A DNA stretch of 64,000 nucleotides from Gymnogyps californianus (GCF_018139145.2 NC_059476.1:6237501-6301500), one strand, 5' to 3'; counted from the first letter of the stretch, positions 25,492-38,886 are shown. Made by a program: numbers and translations. Notes: a model not told the origin generated them from the letters alone.

Positions 25492-25508
25492 AAAAAAAAA
25501 AAAAAAAA
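25492..25508 (+). repeat. Poly(A) run of 17
   Basis: Seventeen consecutive A residues are followed by GGAAGGGAAAGAAAAG. No retrocopy or SINE body was recognised upstream, so it is listed only as a homopolymer. Confidence 0.9.
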
Positions 25509-26825
25509 GGAAGGGAAAGAAAAGTAGATATATCTATTCTCTTTATATCCAAGATTTAATAAACACACAGTCAAAACCCAGGTAAACTTTGTAAGATAAC
25601 GTTAATAACTATATGACATATTTATGAAAAATCAATAGCACGAGTCTGAACACAGCTTTACCCAAAGGATGTTGCCAGGGTTTGATTTTTTTTCCCTACG
25701 TTTCCCTCCTTCTTGGCTCAATTCACAAGTGCTGGGTTTTTTTTTTGTCCCTGAGGGTGCACTCACAAGTGCCTGAGCATGGCAGATGCTAGCTGATCCC
25801 AGCCAAATGTAACATCATTGGCATCTAAGGTCAAGGTCTTCCTATCATAATCCCAGGTTTTCCACCTGTTCACTTGGTGTGTATTTGTAGTCTGCTGGCA
25901 TCACTTTGGCTGCAGATAAGAGGCTCTGGGTTGGAAAACTAGACAAATTTGGTATCTTGGTGCTTTCACTTGAATCCCATACCCATCCCTTTTCAGGAAG
26001 GATCTTAATGGTCTGGGATCTCTGTATGTTGTGGCAAGTTTTCTGCCTGGGATGGAAGCAGAGATGATTAGATTCTCTTTACACAACTTTATTTGGTGCA
26101 GAGCCCCTCTCCTAAGGCTTGACTTAGCAGCCCAGGCTACTCCTGGCCACAGGCGAGCAGCACAGCACCTTGCATACATGCAGTGCTAATACAATACAGG
26201 ATCCCTCCTGCATGCATGTCTGTCTGTCTGCGACGGCTGTCCTGGGGGAAGTCAGGGGACTTCCAGCAGCATTACTCACTGCCATCATGCTTTCCTACAA
26301 AGGGAAACCACAAAGCCAGGTTGGCTGCTACCCCCTTCCCTCCTGACGCCTTCATTCACCTTGCTGTTGGAAAGAGAGAGACCCTGCTGCGCTGATGTAT
26401 TTGGGATGGAGGGGGCAATTTCTGTCCCAGAAGGCTCCATAGATTGCTGCTCCCAAGGCTAATCCTACACAGGCACTGGGATTTTCTCCAAAATCTGTGG
26501 TGTGGAGTGGGAAGGAGATGGGCGATGCTGGCACAGACCTGATGAATCTTCTTCTGCACTGGAGGGAAAAGAGCTGTGTAGTGGGCTCCCATCATATATC
26601 GTTAACATTCATAAAACTCATTTCCTGCCAGGAACAGCCACTGAGCACTGAAAAATCATAATTTCACAGTAGATTGCCACGCAAGTTGAAATAAATCCCT
26701 GAGGCAGTGCACCACACGCTCTGTTTTGAAGCGCAGCATGCAACCCCAGGAAGCCCTCTGAAGAAGATAGATACTGAACACTCTGTCTTAAATGGTCTTT
26801 TTTATATACATAAACGCTTTTTTTT

Positions 26826-26862
26826 AATATATGTGTATATATATGTAAATGCATGTATATGA
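26826..26862. repeat. TA/TG-rich low-complexity tract
   Basis: Alternating ATATGTGTATATATATG-type sequence follows a T run. This is simple repeat DNA. Confidence 0.8.
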
Positions 26863-29800
26863 GAAGTAGAGAAGTACTCTGGGAAATATAATTCCCTATG
26901 AATGATAGTTATTATTAGAAAGAAATATGAGACTCTATTCCAACTCTGTACCATCTGTGTTAAAAAGCAGCTTTAAGGATCTAGCATCACTAAAAAGCTG
27001 GCAGTGCATTTTTCTTATCTCTGCTGCCTCCAAACAGAAAATTAGTAAAGGTTTCCTGATACTGAGCAATCAAACGTGTTTACCAAAAGTGACCATCAGC
27101 TACACACAGTTCTGCTTTTGATGCCATAAAAAGATGACCTAAATGTCTTCCTTATCATTTGCTGTACACCATTCCCATGCACTTATTTTTTATAATAAGT
27201 ATTTTAAAATATCCAACATGGTCTCGCCACTGTATTTTAAGCAGATAAGCTATTTCCTCACTAATGTCTATATTTTGCTGAGTCAGGTCTTTGCACTCAA
27301 TTACAGTGAACAGAGTAACAACCCCACCCAGTACTAAGCATTTGGCTCTTTAAAAATAATGATGAAAGCTTGAAATTTTTGTTTTCACTTCTCTTTTTTC
27401 TGTCAGATTGAGAAAGCAAGAAGTAGTTTTCTCAAATAAATCTTTTCTACAAGGCTTCTTTGCTCAGAGAGCTTTGTAAACACAGCTTGTAGAGAGAAGG
27501 AGCACTACAGGGCTGAGTTTGGTTAAGACATCAAAAACGACAAGAAAATTAAATAATTAACTGGGAAGATGGATGCATTTCAGAAGATGTAGGAGCCAGG
27601 AATGCCTTCAGCCTGCACTGAAACTGCTAACACAACAAATTATTGCTTATTGTAGCTCTGCACAGAACCAAACGGAAGAAAATACACTTACAAAATAATC
27701 AGATATTAGAAGCACTAGATTCTGGTCAGTATTAATGGACCTGGGACCAGCCTCTGGTACCACTGCATATTACTCTTCTAAACCAGCATTAAATCACACA
27801 TTCAGAGTCAAAGACCTTTCACTTAGGCAGCTCTTTAGCTGGTATGATTTGTTTCAACTCTACAGATTGTTCACGTGTTTAAATTGAGTTGCAGAGTTGA
27901 TCTCACCAAACCTGGTGTGTCCTAATTCATCTTTGTGGTGAATGCCTACTTTAAATCTTAGCGAATAGCACATCTTTGAACATAACCAAGTCTGAAAGCT
28001 GAGGTCGAGTATGAAACTTATTTTTTATCATTCTGGTAGTAACAGCTATGAACAGTTCAATGTATGCTGCTCTTTGTCAAAGACATGGTGCTTTATGGTT
28101 TTTTTCACTGCTTTTAAACGGACCTGATTTTCGCTTGTACAAGGTGCCTTTTTCAATCTACTTCTCCATGATGCAATTCATTAAAATAATATTAAGGGGC
28201 AAATCTGGATGCTTGTTTCGTTGGCTATGCAACGTGTAACCACAACGAGGGCATGCAGACAGATTACCAATGTGAAAACAGAGGTGTGAGTTTGCGCTGT
28301 AAAAGCGGCAGGTGCATTGCCTGACTACAAAGGGAAACTGCTCCGTTTGGGAAGTCTGCCATAAACACAACAGCCTAAGCAGTAAGGGTTACAATGAGCT
28401 CATATTTATTTTAATATTGTTTGCCTCTCTGCTCAAACAACTCCCTGGATTATTTTGACCTCAAGTGTTCATTCCAAAAAGGTGCTTATCTGCAAACACC
28501 ACCTGCATGGTAGAGCACATCATGAGCCACTGCTGCCACGGTATTGCTTTCTTATCGTTCACAATGTGAAAATTTGGTTGCCCGTACAGCCAGGGTGCGG
28601 GCTGCCAGGCCCCGCAGATGGCAGACACGTGTGCACAACATTTGCATTTTATAGCTCTGATGAGAACAGTCAATAAAATGAAGGCTTTTCCACCTCTGTC
28701 ACTATCTTGGTACAAATTGTCTCTTTTTAGTTGCTGTTTTATCTTTATCCCTGTAATTTCCAGATGATGCTGTTTTTAAATATTTGTACTTAATTCTGGC
28801 ATTGCTAAGCAGTTGGGCCACTTATTGGATTTTCCTGAAGCCAACATTTTCTCGGTGTTATCTAGTGTTTTAATTGATTAGCTTCCCTCCCTAGTGAAGG
28901 ATTAACTTTCACCTGGTCTTATCTGCTCTTGTGTTTGTAGTGAAAGTAACTTCTCCAATGTAATTCCTTATTAGCTGGGTTTGTGTGGGTAGGTGGTAGA
29001 CTCGGAGGTTAAAATCAGCTCTCCTCCTCATGCCTGTGATGCCCTAGGGGTATGCAGTCACCTCACCCTTGTCAAGGCATTTGCACAGAGACAGTGATGT
29101 GCACCTCTGAAGGTGGCGATATCACTGATCACGGTGAGAGCAGGAGCAAACCTGCATTTCATACCATGCAATAGGGTATGCTTTGGTTTTGGAATCACTA
29201 TGCAGTGTTTCTACAGTGAGGATTTCTACTGGTTTATCGTCTGAACATTCAAGCATCTCCAATGACTTGTCCGAGGATGTTTAGAACTGGTAAGGACATA
29301 ACTGGGTTACCACAAAAGCAGCTTTTTCCCTTGTCCTAGTTCTGAATAGGCAAATGGTTGAACCTCTTCAGGGACTGAAGAAGGAGAGATATGACACTCT
29401 TCAGACAGCAAAATATGCAAAGCTCAGCCCTGTTTTCATTTAAGCAGACTAACTCACTGAAATATTTTCCATCTCTTTTGGCTCTTGAAAAACAGTTCCA
29501 ATAAAATTGCAACTTTGGGCATTAAAAAAAAAGCTTTGCCTATTTACTTATTGGTTCAAATACCCATTCAGGTATGATACATCAAATACTCAAGAGGGGT
29601 CTTTATATCACTTTCTGTCCAGAGGAGTCATACCAGTCATGTAGACTTCAACAGACAGCAGTTTCCACAGGTTTCGTTACATAAAAATATAAAGACAGTG
29701 ATCAAACTGAAGGTCTGACTACCTCAGTCCACTCTCTCTGACAGCATCCATAGGCAAAGAGCAAGAACAGAACAAGCACAGATGATTTCCCCACTCAAGC

Positions 29801-29864
29801 TCTCCCAGCTTCTGACCGCTCTCAGCTTCAGATGTGGTTTCCATGATTTAATAACCCTCAGTGG

Positions 29865-30025
29865 ATTTCTATTCCATGAACTTGTCCAATTTCCTCTTAA
29901 ACCAGTGTAAACCTTTAGCATCTACAATACCATCATTCATGATTTTACAGACCTTGTCATTACCCTTGTCGGCTGCCTCTCTTCTGGAAGAGTCCTAGTT
30001 GATTTGATGGTTTCCCAGGTGGGAG
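29865..30025 (-). mobile_element. Ancient CR1/L3-type LINE fragment
   Basis: On the plus strand TCCATGAACTTGTCCAATTT, CCTCTTAAACC, TTAGCATCTACAATACC, TTCATGATTTTACAGACC and TTCTGGAAGAGTCCTAGTTG line up in order with the reverse complement of a vertebrate CR1/L3 LINE. The sense words there are GACAAATTCATGGA, GTAGTGATGGCC and GGTCTATAAAATTATGCATG. A segment corresponding to roughly 150 bases between the third and fourth words appears to be deleted. The copy is diverged and non-coding. It is much older than the avian CR1 copies near 4.1 and 56.7 kb. Confidence 0.65.
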
Positions 30026-33000
30026 CTCAGAATGATTGCTACTTTGTCATTCTTCAAATCATTTCCAGTTACATAAAGAAGAAATGTCACAGGTGACCAG
30101 AGTAGTAGATCATCTAGCAATTTTCCTATGTGAATTATTCCGTGCTGGGAAATGGGAGATATATGATTATCTTACATGGATATGATCAATTCATAAAAAT
30201 CCTTAAGCAACTTGTTATCAAGCTTTCTAGCTCCTTCATGATATAATGATTAGATTATGGGTATTGGACTTTGAATTGCCATTACATGAATGTCTCAGCC
30301 GTCAGAGGAATGGTACATTTTGGTATGTACAGTGTTTACAGGATTGAGAAAACATAAGTTCTGGAAAATTATTTTTTACGATGCAATTGTTTTAAGCGCT
30401 TTCTGGTTATTGGACCCAATAGAGGGATCATTCTCGGAGAATAATATCTACTTTTTATTACAGTTCTGATAAGAGATTGTAAGGAGTACTACCAGTATAA
30501 CTGCATTCAGGAACAAATGGATTAAACAAAGTATGAGTTGCCAGAGCAGATAATGGTTCTGTCCCCTTGACCACATGCCGTTCTGTAGAGATACAGGGAA
30601 TCTAACTGCCCAAGTGCTCATTTACACTTCACATAACCATTATTTACACAACTAAATGGTATTTTGATTGTCTTACTGAGGACTTACTTTGAATATCATA
30701 ATTATACTCCCAGGTTTAAAGCTGGGCTGAAAGTTTATTCTAATTGCTAGCATTATAGTAGCTAAATAAATGCCTGTCCTTAGAGCAGTGTGTATAGTCT
30801 CACATACTTGCTATAGAACTTGCTATTGTGTTCCTTCTTCTTTGAAAAGAATAAAAGCAACTTTAAATTAGCACAAGGCTATGAAGAAACCAAAGGCTGT
30901 AAAACTGGTGGCACCACGAATAATAGCTCCCATCAACATGTTCTGTTAGAAGTGAGTCTACACAAACTGATGCAGACAGTCATGGTTTGGCTTATCTTCT
31001 GGCCTAGCCAGCCATAAACCACATCTTCTTTGGAAACAATGTAGGTGCGCTAATATAAACCCAAGGAAATGTGATGGCTCTAATGTGGCTACCCAGGTTT
31101 TGGTCTAAAGTAGGCTTATATCTAGTCAGGTAGGCCTCAGGGTGGAGCAAACATGATTGTCTGCACTTGTTGTTTAGACATGCCTACATGTTTTCAAGAG
31201 ATCATGAGGTAAAGGGTATGACTGGGTCAGAACTAGCACTCTAGCTCTTTGTATCTACAAGCCTTTAGGGTAACTAAAATCAAATTAGCATTTTGTGATC
31301 AGGCCCATTTACACTAAAAAAAGTAGAAAATGGCTAAGTTGAGGTGCCTGACCACGGTTAGGCACCTTTTACTCTTATTCCATTCTTTTTTGCTATCTGC
31401 AAGTGACGTTTTTGTTTAAAAAATAAACCCAGTAAAGAAAATAAAGTCAGGAGGAAGGAAATGTGTGTATCTTTGTCAACGACTTTGCACTGCCACAGTA
31501 AATGCAATGCGATAGTTCTAGCATCCACTAGAATAGCATCACATTTGCTGCTGACAGTATGATCATTCATTTTTATAGGAGAAAACCAGGAGCTTTTCCC
31601 TATGTTAAGTTCTCATTTTCTTAATCTCATTCACTGGCTGGTACCAGACTTCACAAATTGGACATTTTTCTTTTCAAGCCATGTATGGATGTACATTCTG
31701 ATCCTACCATTAAACTTAATGGAAAAAAATTTGACCCAACCATGTCAGCACATTTTTATGAGTAAAACCCCAGAGTCTCTTATTCAAACTCTTGGTAGCT
31801 TATGAGTTTATATGCAGCTTTGGTAAGGGCTTTTAAATAAGTGAATGTATTTTAAAACAGCATTTGTCAGAATTCTATATTATTACATTTTTCCAATTCT
31901 GTTGATTTATATGTAATCTTCTCATTTCCTCCCTCTGGCCTGTAAAAATGATCCTCACTGCTATGCTGCTCATATAGCAAAAACTGGCCAACTTTAGCTC
32001 AAATAATAGCTATTTGACTGACTCTATCCTGAGAGTGTCCACATGCCAAAAATTCACTCGATAATTATTTGTGTCTCCTAAATCTTCTTTCCCTCATTTT
32101 TCCACTCCGTTGAAACCCTTTCTTGACCTAGATATGTGCCCTAATTTAACACAGTTTCCTTGTATACTGTAGTTGCCCTCGACCTTGTATACATTTGCTT
32201 TTCTTCTGTATAACATGTAGACAGTCTGTACATAGCATGCTAAGAAGGATCCTTATGGCTTGCCTTTCTACAAAATAAACACAAATTACAACACAAGCCT
32301 CTAATTAAGTCCCATAGCATAAAAATGCTCTCAGCCCTCATCTGGAGTGCTTTGCCTTGTGCTTTTCTAAGGGTGGGTAAAGACTAAAGCTTAAGGAAGC
32401 AGAGCTCATCAACGGTTAACACCGTCTCTCAGACATGTAAATGCAGACCAACATCACTCAAATGTTTTGGGCTTTGAGTAGTCTTTCCACATGTATATCC
32501 CCCTAAAAAAACACCCACAAATGGAGTAAGCCCTCAGAGAATTTGCAGGTAACAAATATACAGAGTTGTTAAATTTACTCCAGCGCTAAAAGAACCATGC
32601 TGCCAACACTCATTCGGTTTTCCTGCTTCTCCCAGCATGAGCAATAACAGCCGTGGGTCAAACCCATGATAATATTCTGCACACAGAGTAAAGTCAGAGT
32701 GGCTACAGCTTCTTTTCTACTGAAAAAACTCTAAAATACAGTTCTCTGATCCTTTAGGATCCCTTGTGGGAAAATTCAAATGGAGGTCTCCATCCCCTAG
32801 GAAATAGTTGCTTATCATATTGCCCTAAATCTATTGCATAGATTGAACCTATGAAACTAAGTTGCTGCAATAACTTAACAGCTTAAATGAACTTACACAT
32901 TATATACGTGTTATTAATAATTTTTTCAAATAAAAGTGCATTTTCAGGTTAAAATGAAAAATTTGCAGATTTTTTAAACCCATTTTTTCAAAGTTTTTCC

Positions 33001-33348
33001 CCAAAGTTTAGCCCCAAAAGTTACAAATTCTTTGGGCAACAATTTTCTTTATTTCAATGTATTTATTCTATTTTAGTAAAGAATTTTAGTTTCATTGCAT
33101 TTTTCTAGTTTTTATATTTCAAAACACAAGAATCTTTACCGAAGCAGTTCCCCCCAAATAGTAGCAAGTTAGTTAAATAACAAAACTCCCCTAAGCATGT
33201 TAAAACATCAAGATTAAGTTTTAAAATAATTGGCTTTTTTCCGCAGCTCTGTTTATTACATTTATCACCATAAATTACATTTATTGTATCTTTGTACATT
33301 TCCAGCTCCCATATTTAGTTGAATACTTTCATTCTGTTTCCTTTCCAG
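30026..33348. other. Non-coding stretch, no recognised genes
   Basis: AT-rich sequence with no gene-like frame. The only structured element noticed is the palindrome at 31342-31367. The final ~25 bases form the polypyrimidine acceptor of the exon-like interval that starts at 33349. Confidence 0.5.
31342..31367. repeat. 26-bp near-perfect palindrome
   Basis: AGGTGCCT-GACC-AC-GGTT-AGGCACCT can fold into a 12-bp stem (one G-T pair) around a two-base centre. The AGGTGCC/TTAGGCACCT words match the arms of the old palindromic amniote repeat whose other relics lie near 18384 and 35610, so it is probably the core of another copy. It lacks the downstream T-run expected of a terminator, and nothing suggests transcription here. 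Confidence 0.7.
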
Positions 33349-33394
33349 GGGCAGATATCTACAGGCCCCAGAGAGCATATGGGCCCCATACGTA
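33349..33394 (+). other. Candidate 46-nt exon
   Basis: A strong acceptor (TTCTGTTTCCTTTCCAG, ending at 33348) is paired with a good donor (GTA|GTAAGTAC at 33395). The interval is richer in G and C than its surroundings and open in all three frames (for example GQISTGPREHMGPIR in phase 0). Its length is not a multiple of three, so as a cassette it would shift frame. An alternative non-coding RNA or UTR exon would also fit. No branch point of good quality was seen, and no partner exon is identifiable. Confidence 0.25.
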
Positions 33395-35609
33395 GTAAGT
33401 ACTCGCTGTGTAAGTCCTTAGGTCACTATGGCCCCTACCCCAAAGTGCTCAAAATGAATAATAGTGCAATATTAAACAGTGACACCCCAGTGCTATATAT
33501 TTGGGTGCTTCACATGATCCTAAATGAGTGACCTCATGGATTCAGATGACTTCCATCAGCTGAGGGACATCTTTCAAGGAGCAGATGACTCCCTGTTCAT
33601 TGAACAGTAGTTTGGCAGCTCACCTATGGGCAATGTCTTCATCTCTTCAGTTAGTTAACTTCCATCTGGGCCCATGGAGAACACAGCTTTATTCACACAG
33701 CTATAAGACTCCCTGACTTACAATCTGCTCCTGCAAGATAACCTCTTCTTAATTGGCCGTGTTGTGGGCTTTTTTTTGGCCAATGACTCCAGTTACCACT
33801 TTGCAGCCTGCCTGAAAAAGGGCCTAGAACCTCTTAATGAACACTTTGTCTAGGCTTCCTGTCTCCTCTGTCACGGAATGACTAATTACTAATTTCCAGC
33901 TATGAATAATTTACATTAGATCCTACTTCTTAACCCCAAGGGTATTTCCTTGAATTTATGTGCTTTAAATTTCTGCAGACATCTTCATGTTCCTGCGAAG
34001 GCATCACTGAACACCTGCCTGAAATAAACAGCAATTTGCCAAACAAGTATTTTTAAATATTTGACATCAGTCATAGAAATTAAGAAATTTATCTCTGAGT
34101 GCTCTGCTAAATCTAATGTCAGATGATTGTTCTTTTTTCTTAAATAGAATTCTTTCAAAATTTCTAGTTTCCCAAATAGCGAAGTAGCTGCGCTTCTCCA
34201 CACACTAGTTCTTCACTAATCCTCTAGTCTTCCCTCAAAATCTCTCTGCAGAGCCTGGAGTATGACTATTGCAATAGATGTTCTGGCTGCTACCAGCCGA
34301 CCTGGTTATTTCATTATGCTTTTTATCACAATCATTTCTAGTGATCTGGGCTGACTATGAATGCCCAAGGGGATGTTTTTCCAAACACGTAATTATTCTC
34401 AGTTTGCCACTTCAATTGCCAGGTCTAAACCCCGGCCGGTCTCTTGATTAGTTAGAATTAGAGCCTGTGACTCTGTGCTGTTGATCTCTCTTGCCTGCCT
34501 GACCTAAATTCCATTGTACACCTGCCATTAGGCATTTGCTTAAATCTGGAACAAATTCTGGTACTTGATGTACTGCCAGTCTCGGTTTTTAATTTGGGGA
34601 GCTGACTGGGAAAGGTAATTTGTCTCTGCATCAACTTGTGGACCTGCCACAGAACCACCGTGCACGTGCTTCTGAGTCAACAAAGCTCACGGGGAGGGAG
34701 GTCATGTCGGAGGGTGCAGCCTTTGCCCAGCGTCGCTCGCTTCTCACGTGCAACAGCACACGACTGCTTCAGATACGGCTGCTCGTGATGCTGCTCCTGC
34801 TTTCAGCTGGCACTCCGTACGCAGCAAAGTCTGAATGCAAAAAATAAGCACAACACTCAGACAGAAGTTGTGGATTAAAAAAAATACCATGGAACAAATA
34901 CCTCCTGTAGAAGTCGTATTTAAAAGAGCCCAGCGTAGTTCAAAGTAAAAAGAAGTTTCTTGGAGAAACATGCTCACTGGCTTTACATAGTTGTGCTTAG
35001 CTAGAAGGGATTTGTAGCCTCATTACAATTTTTTCTAATACGTGATATAATCAATGTTTCGATCTTGCAAATAATAACATAAACATTATCCAGCCAAAGC
35101 CTTGTAACAAACTGTGCCTCAGAGGCAGGAGGCAGCTGAGGTACTTTCAACAGCTGGCAACAGCTCTGGGGCTATCAAGTAGGGATCCACAGTTCTTGCC
35201 ACCTTCAGGTGAAGCGGCAGATTTTTTTTATTTTACTTCTGTAACTCAAACTGATATGTCCTTAGGGCAGTTGGTCAGAAATCTGACATACCCAAAAATT
35301 AGTGAACACTAGAACATTTTGTTCTGAAGAACTTGGTCAGAGCCATAACTGGAGCTAGACTGGAAAAGTTCACAGTATATGCCAGTCCTATCCAGGACAG
35401 CATTTGACACTGCTGTCCTCTAAAACAGGATCTTTTGGGATGTCCTTGTCGCTCTACTACAGCTGATCATGCATCTCTGCTCGCAAGCAGGGCAGAGGTC
35501 TACTCTTAATTTTCACAAGAAAACAACAGGACCAAAATGATGGGCCAGTTGCCGAAGTGTAAATAATTCTGGACACCTGGAGGCCCATGCAAGAGGTGGA
35601 GCATCCTGT

Positions 35610-35680
35610 TCTTGGAATCAGGCACCTGAATTCTGCCCAAATCCCATTTGGGTGTCTAAATCCTTGAGTGGATCTGACCA
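35610..35680 (+). repeat. Relic of the palindromic amniote repeat, with hairpin
   Basis: AATCAGGCACCTGAATTC is followed by CCCAAAT-CCC-ATTTGGG (a perfect 7-bp hairpin), then GTGTCTAAATCCTTGAGTGG and ATCTGACC. The remembered family consensus has AGGCACCTAAATCCC...GGTGCCTAAATACCTTTGAGGATCTGGCC, and the order agrees well. The family is seen in turtles and crocodilians; the assignment here is from memory, not a search. Confidence 0.45.
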
Positions 35681-37537
35681 AGGTGATGTGATCATCTGAG
35701 ATGTCTAGAATTTAAAGACTTCTTCTATTCTTGGAATACCTAAAACCCATCAGATTCTCCTTTTCTGATAAGAAATATCCAGATTATCTCCAATATGAGA
35801 TTTTATTTTAATAAAATCTACTGAAATGTAATGTACAAACTGGAATAGTTTAATTAAAATCAGGACAATGGGAAGAGTTTCCAAGTAGCCAGAAATTTTC
35901 ATGGCTCAAACTGTATGAAACACATATTAATTATCACTGCAACATATAAATCCAAATAATGGTGCAACCAGAAAGAAAACTATTGACAGAAAAAATTGAG
36001 AAAATTTATTAGGACAGATAGTAAAGTGAATTATTTGTGTCAGTGTGTCATCAGTAGTTTTTCAGGTGACTATAAATCTAAAATGCTTCCTTGTGTTTCA
36101 TGAAGGTGGAATTATACTGAAAAGTACATCTCGGTATTGTAGGCAGCACTGGAGGCTGGAATTAAATCTTCAGTGTCTCCATTTGAAAAGTTCACTCCTG
36201 TCAAAAATAGACAAGGAAATAAATTCTTTTCAATTGTTTGCTATTTGGGCAGGGACTTTGTCTTTCTACATGTGTGTACATTGCAAAGCTCGTTTTGGGT
36301 GAGACTGTCCTTTTAAAGCTACCATTAATAATAATGTAAATAAGCTGTTGGCTAAATTTGTAAGCAATTCTGCCCTAAATTCTAGTTTTGGTCTCTTTAC
36401 ACTTCAAAGGCAATACATTGATAAGACATTTTAAATGATCTCTTCATTTAGCTTATTTCATCTCACCTATTAACATGTGAAGTATAAGTGTCTGGGTCCC
36501 ATCTCCACTGTGCTCAGTGCAGGCTTTCCATAAAGACGCAGTCATTGGAGTAACGCACCTCTGCAGGAACAGAGGACCTTCTGGGGTGAAACCGAGATGG
36601 TTTGATGGCTGAAATTAGGAAACGGGCGTGACGATTGCCCCATTGTTAGATTTACTCTTGTAAATAATATGGGTTTAAGTCCTTTGACTACTACTTTGAT
36701 ACTCAACCATTAGGTTATTTGGATTCATACTTTCTTTTGGATCTGTTCTACTTTCTATAAATAATTACTTATGCAACAAAATCTGGGTCCCTCACCCTCA
36801 TGACCGAGCCAGGAGTGATATTTGTTAGTCTGGTCTCTTTTTACTACTAGTAAAATCTCTACCCTGAACTGAACACTTTTTTCTCAGAAGAAGGTTCTCA
36901 AAAACTTATATTTCATCCTCAACATTTTGACTTAAACCTATCAATGAGAAAATTTCAAAACAGCTTTAAAATCCAGAAAGAATCATCAGCTAAATTACTA
37001 TAACATTTGTAAACTGCACCTATGGCACAAAGAGTCTAGACTGCATAAAAAATCTGGCCCATTTATTTGGTTAATTCTAGTATAATTTAAATAATAACAG
37101 TTCTTCCATTTGAGGGTGTATTTCCCAGAGCAACATTGCACATTCCTGCTGATGGTTGTTAAAAGAGATTGGCAATGGCCAAGTGTCCTTATTCCCACAG
37201 CTCATGAACTTAGCAGGACTAGTGAGCAGCACCACGTCTTACAAGCAAAGCTCTAGCACAAGCTGTCTTTTAGACCTTTACAGTTAGTCATGAAGTACTT
37301 ACGGCAAAATCTACATGAGATGAATGCATATGTTAGGGTTTTCAAAGGAGATGAAGGGATTACAGATAGCTCATAGGCAGCTGGTGCCTACGGCCCTGTA
37401 GCTTCCTTTGAATATCCCAGCAAAAGATATTTCTGCTAACTAACAAGGAGGAGTAGGGCCTCCACATTGCTGGTGTCTTTCCAGTCAAGTACCCAACTCC
37501 TCTGTGGCCTTTTAGCATTGTAGCCTTAGAGACAACT

Positions 37538-37552
37538 AAAAAAAAAAAAAAA
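37538..37552 (+). repeat. Poly(A) run of 15
   Basis: Homopolymer of 15 A residues. No element body was recognised upstream. Confidence 0.85.
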
Positions 37553-37720
37553 TTACTGAATCCATGCCAAGTGGGAAAACAGGACAAACAGCCTTCCAAG
37601 AGCACTGAAAACAAAAATGAGACAGGAAAAAATAAACGGGGAGAATGATAGTCCTATTTCATTCTGAAGTGGGGCTTACAGAAAATAAATGGTGATGAGA
37701 CTGCTTTCCAAGTGGAACAT

Positions 37721-37734
37721 GAGAGAGAGAGAGA
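37721..37734 (+). repeat. (GA)n microsatellite
   Basis: Seven uninterrupted GA units are directly visible. Confidence 0.9.
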
Positions 37735-38886
37735 TTGCAAAAGAAAAAACATTTATACATTAAGTATCTGGAGTTAGCACTTTCAGTTACGCTGGAAACT
37801 CCGAAGTTTCCAAGGCATCTTGCGGTAGACTGTACAAATGCCTAAGAAAGAGTAAAGGTGTCTTGGATCAGGCAGCACCCAATATGTTTATGCAGCCTTG
37901 ATGGGAAGGGACATGTTTATTCAAGCTGCTAGCCAAAATTATATGTGCTAGAGGCTGTTAAGGAAGGGAAAGAATTTATTATTTGTAACAGTGCAATGTT
38001 ATATATATAAAAAAAGCCACCTAAGAAAAATGGATTATAAGAAATTTCAAGCCAGGCTTTCACAAACTGGAGAAGGAATAGTGGAGAAGAAAAACAGGGT
38101 GGGGGTAGGAAAATACTTAGCATCGGACTCTTACTTCACAGAAACTCAACAGTGATTCAGTGTGACCCGGCAATCGAGCGCTACAGTGAGGTGTGCTCCC
38201 ATGGAGGCTACACCGCAGTCCCACTCTCCCTCTCTTTCCAGCACTACGAGTACCTCCGTCCTTGCACGCCTGTGGTCATGCTGTGCAACAGTGATCGGAG
38301 AGCCAGCTAGCTAAGCTCCAGATATTTTTTCTTATGGATTAGATTTCACCCAGGTGAATTCCCTGAATCAATGGACAGCGAGTTTGTAGGTATTCTGGAA
38401 AATAGTATCTATATATTCCTCTAAGAATGTGGCATTTCATCGTTAACTCCAAAAAATATGTAACTGAAAACTCCATGATCTTGTGTGTTTGAAAAGTTGC
38501 AGAGTAATACTGCTAGATTCTGCAGTGACTCAGAAAGGCACATTTTCTAGCCAGAGCCTACTCGCTCTAAACATTGGAGCTGTATCTCCTTGCTAGACTG
38601 AGTTGCATTTCACTATTGAAGTGCAACTCGTGTAAGGGGCTCATATAATCTGCCTCAAGGAATTATTACCGTACTTAAAGCAAATTGTTTTGCAGGCACT
38701 GGGTTTTTAGTTTTGTAATAAATCTAGAGTTTCTTTGTCTTGCTTTATTTTATTTCAGTGCATAACATCCACTCACTGGCTTTTCTTTCCCAGGTATTTG
38801 AATACTTAATATTTTCAAAGCAAGAGGTTTTGTTTGCTTAAGCATAAATATACTTGTATATATTTGCATACCTCAAAACACACACG

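Larger units (their letters stand above)
24881..29864. other. Non-coding stretch, simple tracts only
   Basis: There are no recognised genes. The 24892-25284 plus-strand frame of 130 codons has no family resemblance and no gene context. The stretch contains a poly(A) run and a TA-rich tract (listed separately). An AT-rich, homeodomain-core-bearing block at about 28860-28990 is the kind of sequence often conserved as an enhancer, but conservation cannot be judged from one sequence. Confidence 0.5.
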
